Positions 60,724 through 64,000 of a stretch of 64,000 nt of DNA are shown here, piece by piece. The notes under the pieces are model-generated. The model made no database searches, was not told the DNA's origin, and saw only the letters and a program-made list of their open reading frames with translations. How positions within the stretch are numbered: the first letter of the stretch is position 1; each line of letters begins with the position of its first letter. This DNA is from Pseudomonas sp. GCEP-101 (GTDB taxonomy: Bacteria; Pseudomonadota; Gammaproteobacteria; Pseudomonadales; Pseudomonadaceae): NCBI RefSeq assembly GCF_025133575.1, contig NZ_CP104011.1, forward strand, positions 1,240,001-1,304,000. Direction: 5' to 3'. Both the position numbers and the translations under genes were made by a program.

Positions 60724-61161
60724 TCAAGCCTCCAGTAGAAAGGTCACCGGGCCGTCATTGACCAGGTGGACCTGCATGTTGGCGCCAAAACGGCCGGTGG
60801 CGACCAGCGGATGACGCTCCCGCGCCTGCTCCACGAGTAGATCGAACAACGCGGCGCCCTTTTCAGGTGGCGCCGCGCTGGAAAAGCTTGGACGCAGCCC
60901 CTTTCGGGTATCCGCGGCCAGGGTGAACTGCGAGACCAGCAGCAGGCCGCCGCCGACATCGCTCAATGAAAGGTTCATTTTACCTTCATCGTCGCCAAAC
61001 ACTCGATAGTTAAGCAGCTTGTGCAACAAACGGTTCACGCAGGCCTCGTCATCCTGGGGTTCGACGCCCACGAGAACCAGCAAACCGTGGTCGATGGCAC
61101 CGACGATTTCGCCCTCGACCTCGACGCGGGCGCCGCGCACCCGCTGGATCAGCCCCTTCAT
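60724..61161 (-). CDS. dtd: D-aminoacyl-tRNA deacylase
   Basis: Frees tRNA from D-amino acids and from mischarged glycine. 145 residues, the family length. Signature motifs are both intact: [17 protein letters not shown] near 78 (family SQxTL) and [10 protein letters not shown] near 135 (family NxGPxT). The N-terminus [18 protein letters not shown] is normal. It overlaps the pip gene by 4 bp. Confidence 0.97.
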   Translation of the reverse strand: MKGLIQRVRGARVEVEGEIVGAIDHGLLVLVGVEPQDDEACVNRLLHKLLNYRVFGDDEGKMNLSLSDVGGGLLLVSQFTLAADTRKGLRPSFSSAAPPEKGAALFDLLVEQARERHPLVATGRFGANMQVHLVNDGPVTFLLEA

Positions 61162-62129
61162 TCAGCCTCCGGCGGCAGGTTCAGCAGGCGCCGGCCGATC
61201 TCGTTGGTGGCCCGCACCAGCGCATCGGTGATGCCCGGCTCGCCCGCCACGTGGCCGGCGTCGCGGACGATCTGCAGCTCGCTGTTGGGCCAGGCCTTGT
61301 GCAGCGCCCAGGCGTTGTCCAGCGGACAGACCACATCGTAGCGGCCATGCACGATCACCCCCGGCAAGTGGGCGATCTTGTGCATGTCGCGCAGCAGCTG
61401 GTCCGGTTCGAGGAAGCCGTTGTTGACGAAGTAGTGGTTCTCGATGCGCGCGATCGACAGCGAACGGTGCGGGTCGGCGAAGCGCTCCACTACCGCCGGG
61501 TTCGGCCGCAGCGTGGCAGTGCGGCCTTCCCAGGTGGACCAGGCGCGCGCGGCGTGCATCTGGGCGATCTGGTCAGGGCCGGTCAGGCGGCGGTGGAAGG
61601 CGTGCAGCAGGTCATCGTGTTCATCGGCAGGGATCGGCGCCAGGTAGTCCTCCCAGTAATCGGGGAACAGGCGGCTCGCGCCTTCCTGGTAGAACCAGCG
61701 GATTTCCTGCGGGCGGCAGAGGAAGATGCCGCGCACGATCAGCGCCAGCACGCGCTCGGGGTGGGTCTGGGCGTAGGCCAGCGACAGCGTCGAGCCCCAG
61801 GAGCCGCCGAACAGCACCCACTTGTCGATGCCCAGGTGCTCGCGGATGCGCTCGATATCCTGCACCAGGTGCCAGGTGGTGTTGTTCTCCAGGCTGGCGT
61901 AGGGCGTGGAGCGGCCGCAGCCGCGCTGGTCGAAGGTGACGATGCGGTAGATGTTCGGATCGAAGAAGCGCCGCGACATGGCATCGCAACCGGAACCCGG
62001 GCCGCCATGGATGAACAGAACCGGCAATCCGTCGGGCGTACCGCTCTCGTCTATATAGAGAACGTGCGGCTCCTCGACGGCCAGTTCATGGCGGGCGTAA
62101 GGCTTGATTTCCGGATACAAAGTTTGCAT
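61158..62129 (-). CDS. pip: Proline iminopeptidase
   Basis: Cytosolic S33 peptidase that removes N-terminal proline. 323 residues from the ATG at 62129 ([19 protein letters not shown]), with AGGAG 7 bp upstream; the earlier ATG at 62177 adds 16 residues without SD. Oxyanion motif [10 protein letters not shown] is near 36, and [10 protein letters not shown] near 64. The nucleophile elbow GGSWGSTLS is near 108, and the late aspartate and histidine are in [10 protein letters not shown] and [10 protein letters not shown]. It precedes dtd, with which it is translationally coupled. Confidence 0.96.
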   Translation of the reverse strand: MQTLYPEIKPYARHELAVEEPHVLYIDESGTPDGLPVLFIHGGPGSGCDAMSRRFFDPNIYRIVTFDQRGCGRSTPYASLENNTTWHLVQDIERIREHLGIDKWVLFGGSWGSTLSLAYAQTHPERVLALIVRGIFLCRPQEIRWFYQEGASRLFPDYWEDYLAPIPADEHDDLLHAFHRRLTGPDQIAQMHAARAWSTWEGRTATLRPNPAVVERFADPHRSLSIARIENHYFVNNGFLEPDQLLRDMHKIAHLPGVIVHGRYDVVCPLDNAWALHKAWPNSELQIVRDAGHVAGEPGITDALVRATNEIGRRLLNLPPEAE

Positions 62130-62308
62130 GGCTCGCTCCTGGATCAGTGCGTACGGTCGCTCCGGACCAGTAACCATCCTAGGGCCTGTCGCTCATTGAA
62201 GAGAACGGCGCGTTGCCGCGGCGCAACTTCCATCGACAGTCTTCGGCCCCCACGGTGTCGGGCATGATACTCGGGCCAGCGGAAAACCCATAAGGGAGTT
62301 AGTGAGCC

Positions 62309-62737
62309 ATGCCACGGAAGTTGTTTCTTTCTCTACTGCTCGCGCTGTTCGCCCTCGCCGGTTGCGGCCGGGAAGACCCGCGGGCGCAGCTGGATGCGGC
62401 GGTCAAGCAGTTGCAGGACAACCTCGAGGCCAAGAATAGCGGGGCGGTGATCAATCAGCTCGCCGGCGACTTCCGCGCCAACGGCGAGTTCGACCGCGAC
62501 TGGGCGCGGCGCACCATGGCGCTGCTGTTCCTGCGCCACCAGCAGGTCAAGGTGATCCTGCTGCGCAGCACCAGCCAGCTCGATCCGACCTACCCCAATC
62601 GCGGCCATACCGACGCGCAGGTGGCCCTCACCGGCGCCGAGAACCTGATTCCCGACAGCGCCGGGCATTATTCGGTGAAGCTGGAATGGTGGCGCGACGG
62701 CGCCCAATGGAAACTGGCGAGGCTGGACTGGCAATGA
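62309..62737 (+). CDS. Small lipoprotein, function unknown
   Basis: 142 residues with lipobox (LLLALFALAGC, Cys ~19) and SD AAGGGAG 12 bp before the ATG. The mature part has a helical region (QLDAAVKQLQDNLEAK) and then a small mixed domain ending in YSVKLEWWRDGAQWKLARLDWQ, which resembles the nuclear transport factor 2-like fold of many periplasmic proteins. It overlaps the Nudix gene by ATGA, so the two are co-translated. Confidence 0.8.
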   Translation: MPRKLFLSLLLALFALAGCGREDPRAQLDAAVKQLQDNLEAKNSGAVINQLAGDFRANGEFDRDWARRTMALLFLRHQQVKVILLRSTSQLDPTYPNRGHTDAQVALTGAENLIPDSAGHYSVKLEWWRDGAQWKLARLDWQ

Positions 62738-63210
62738 CGTCTCCCCTGCAACACCGTATCCGCGCCGCCGGCCTGCTGGTGCGCCGCGACGAGATCCTGC
62801 TGGTGCGCCATGAGGTGGGCGGCGACGTGTACTGGATTCCGCCGGGCGGCGGCTTCGAATCGGACAAGGACCAATCGACCCGCGACACCGTGCGCCGCGA
62901 ATGCCGCGAGGAAACCGGGCTGACGGTGGACGTCGGCCCGCTGGTGTACGTGCGCGAGTTCGCCGAGCCGCTGGCCGGGCGCTTTCACATGGAGCTGTTC
63001 TACCGCGTGGACGCCTGGGACGGCCGCGTCAGCCTGGACAACCTGCGCGGCCTGGGCGGCGACGAGTTCGACATCCGCGAGGTCGCCTGGGTCCCGCGCC
63101 AGGAACTGCCGCGCCTGCCCTCCTACTACCCCGCCGAATTGCTCGACGATGTGTGGGAGCGCCTGGCCGAGGCACAGCCGCTGATCCGCCACCTCGGCCT
63201 GCAGCGCTAG
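62734..63210 (+). CDS. Nudix hydrolase
   Basis: 158 residues from the ATG at 62734, which overlaps the lipoprotein stop; an earlier ATG at 62686 lies within that gene. The Nudix box covers about 38-63: GGGFESDKDQSTRDTVRREC then REETGL. The catalytic E56, E59 and E60 are kept, but the first conserved glutamate of the consensus is Q47 and spacing to the glycine is one longer. Nudix enzymes cut nucleoside diphosphates linked to other groups; the substrate cannot be read. Confidence 0.88.
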   Translation: MTSPLQHRIRAAGLLVRRDEILLVRHEVGGDVYWIPPGGGFESDKDQSTRDTVRRECREETGLTVDVGPLVYVREFAEPLAGRFHMELFYRVDAWDGRVSLDNLRGLGGDEFDIREVAWVPRQELPRLPSYYPAELLDDVWERLAEAQPLIRHLGLQR

Positions 63211-63215
63211 CGGCG

Positions 63216-64000
63216 TTACTGCACCGGTTCGCTGGTGGGCTTGGCGATGATCGCCTGCAGCTCGGCGGTCATGGGGAATTCCAGGTTGAGGTTCTTCGGC
63301 GGGATCGGCTGCTCGAACCAGCGTTGGTAGATGCCCTTGATCTCGCCAGACGAATAGAGGTCGGCCAGGGTCTGGTTGACCAGGGCGAGGAACTGCGGAT
63401 CGTCCTTGCGCACCATGCAGGCGTAGATTTCCCGCGACTGCGGCTCGCCCACCACTACCCAGTGGTGCGGGTCGCGGGCCTTGGCCTTCTCGCCGTAGAG
63501 CAGTGCGTCGTCCATGTAGAAGGCCACGGCGCGGCCGGACTGCAGCATGAGGAAGGCCTCGCCATGGTCCTTGGCGCTGACCACGTTCATGCCCAGCTTG
63601 TGCTCGGCGTTGTAGGCCTTGAGGTAGCGCTCGTTGGTGGTGCCGGCGGTGGTCACCACGTTCTTGCCCTTGAGGTCGTCGAAGCCCTGGATGCCGCTGT
63701 CCTTGGCGGTCAGCAGCTGGCCCTTCACGTAGATGAAGCCGTAGGAGAAGGCGACCTGCTTCAGGCGCTCGGCGGTGACGCCGGTGGAGCCGCACTCCAG
63801 GTCGACCGTGCCGTTCTGCACCAGCGGGATGCGGGTCTGCGAGGTCACCAGGTTGTACTTCACCGCCAGGTCCGGCTTGCCGAGCCGCTGGCGGATGCGC
63901 TCGACCACCTTGCCGGCCAGCTCCACCGAGTAGCCCATGGGTTGGCCGCTGTTGTCGCCCAGATAGGAAAACGGCACCGAGGCGTCGCGATAACCCAGGG
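63216..64000 (-). CDS. Amino-acid ABC transporter binding protein (GltI-like), C-terminal part
   Basis: The last ~260 residues of a family 3 solute-binding protein; the 5' end lies beyond the window, and the frame stays open to base 64000 (ending LGYRDASVPFSYLGDN upstream of the GTG at 63977). Typical segments: YSVELAGKVVERIRQRLGK, LVQNGTVDLECGSTGVTAERLKQVAFS, GKNVVTTAGTTNERYL and LQSGRAVAFYMDDALLYGEKAK. The ECGSTGVT ligand stretch is that of glutamate/aspartate-type proteins. It faces the Nudix gene with a 5-bp gap. Confidence 0.9.
   Translation of the reverse strand, partial: LGYRDASVPFSYLGDNSGQPMGYSVELAGKVVERIRQRLGKPDLAVKYNLVTSQTRIPLVQNGTVDLECGSTGVTAERLKQVAFSYGFIYVKGQLLTAKDSGIQGFDDLKGKNVVTTAGTTNERYLKAYNAEHKLGMNVVSAKDHGEAFLMLQSGRAVAFYMDDALLYGEKAKARDPHHWVVVGEPQSREIYACMVRKDDPQFLALVNQTLADLYSSGEIKGIYQRWFEQPIPPKNLNLEFPMTAELQAIIAKPTSEPVQ

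Overview
The window is high-GC chromosomal DNA from a Pseudomonas of the P. aeruginosa group. Gene content, gene order and protein lengths match that group: pilMNOPQ-aroKB next to ponA, gltBD-hemE, tktA-epd-pgk-fba, an ahcY SAH riboswitch and opgGH. The many short palindromic repeats ending in CGCTCCTAC fit better with the P. nitroreducens/citronellolis/knackmussii side than with P. aeruginosa itself. The species is an inference from memory; no database was searched. I see no prophage, integrase, insertion sequence, CRISPR array, tRNA or rRNA. This is core genome separated by repeat-rich intergenic DNA.

Layout. 1-1200: the 3' end of an amino-acid permease gene, then about 800 bp of repeats and stacked hairpins. 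1200-8900 (minus strand): gltB-gltD for ammonium assimilation, then hemE for heme synthesis. 8900-17300 (minus): type IV pilus genes pilMNOPQ running into aroK, aroB and a DamX-like AAA+/SPOR gene. 17475-19904 (plus): PBP1A. 20081-22317: a small membrane protein, a YgjP-like metalloprotease, a methyltransferase and a lipoprotein. 22404-28673 (minus): central carbon genes tktA, epd, pgk and fba, with two small lipoprotein genes among them. 28899-31109 (plus): an ArsR-type regulator fused to a methyltransferase, followed by metK. 31367-40676: ligB, a ferric-reductase-like flavocytochrome, a metallophosphoesterase, a PHB-depolymerase-like esterase, a DUF1090 protein, a cytochrome c', a MAPEG protein, an EamA transporter and a LemA/TPM pair. 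40683-43339 (minus): a NitT/TauT-type ABC importer. 43533-47762: a thioesterase, then gcdR divergent from gcdH-gcdG for glutarate catabolism. 48016-51127 (plus): promoter and SAH riboswitch, ahcY, a small HD hydrolase and metF. 51282-53315: a RhlE-type RNA helicase. 53604-56164 (minus): a polar amino-acid ABC importer. 56389-60523 (minus): opgG-opgH for periplasmic glucans. 60724-64000: dtd-pip, a lipoprotein, a Nudix hydrolase and the C-terminal part of a solute-binding protein.

How the genes work together. The clearest theme is the activated-methyl cycle: metK makes SAM, ahcY (under an SAH riboswitch) removes SAH, and metF supplies methyl groups. The metK locus has its own regulator, with an 18-bp palindrome directly upstream of its promoter. 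An HD protein resembling small alarmone hydrolases lies between ahcY and metF. Other units are envelope building (PBP1A, pili, glucans, DamX-like protein), central carbon and nitrogen metabolism, and two binding-protein importers that each carry a strong hairpin just after the binding-protein gene.

Most worth a second look: the structured intergenic element at 822-1021, the 200-nt inverted repeat in the gltB leader (8507-8709), the ArsR-methyltransferase/metK locus with its palindrome and nearly leaderless promoter, and the alarmone-hydrolase-like gene downstream of the SAH riboswitch.
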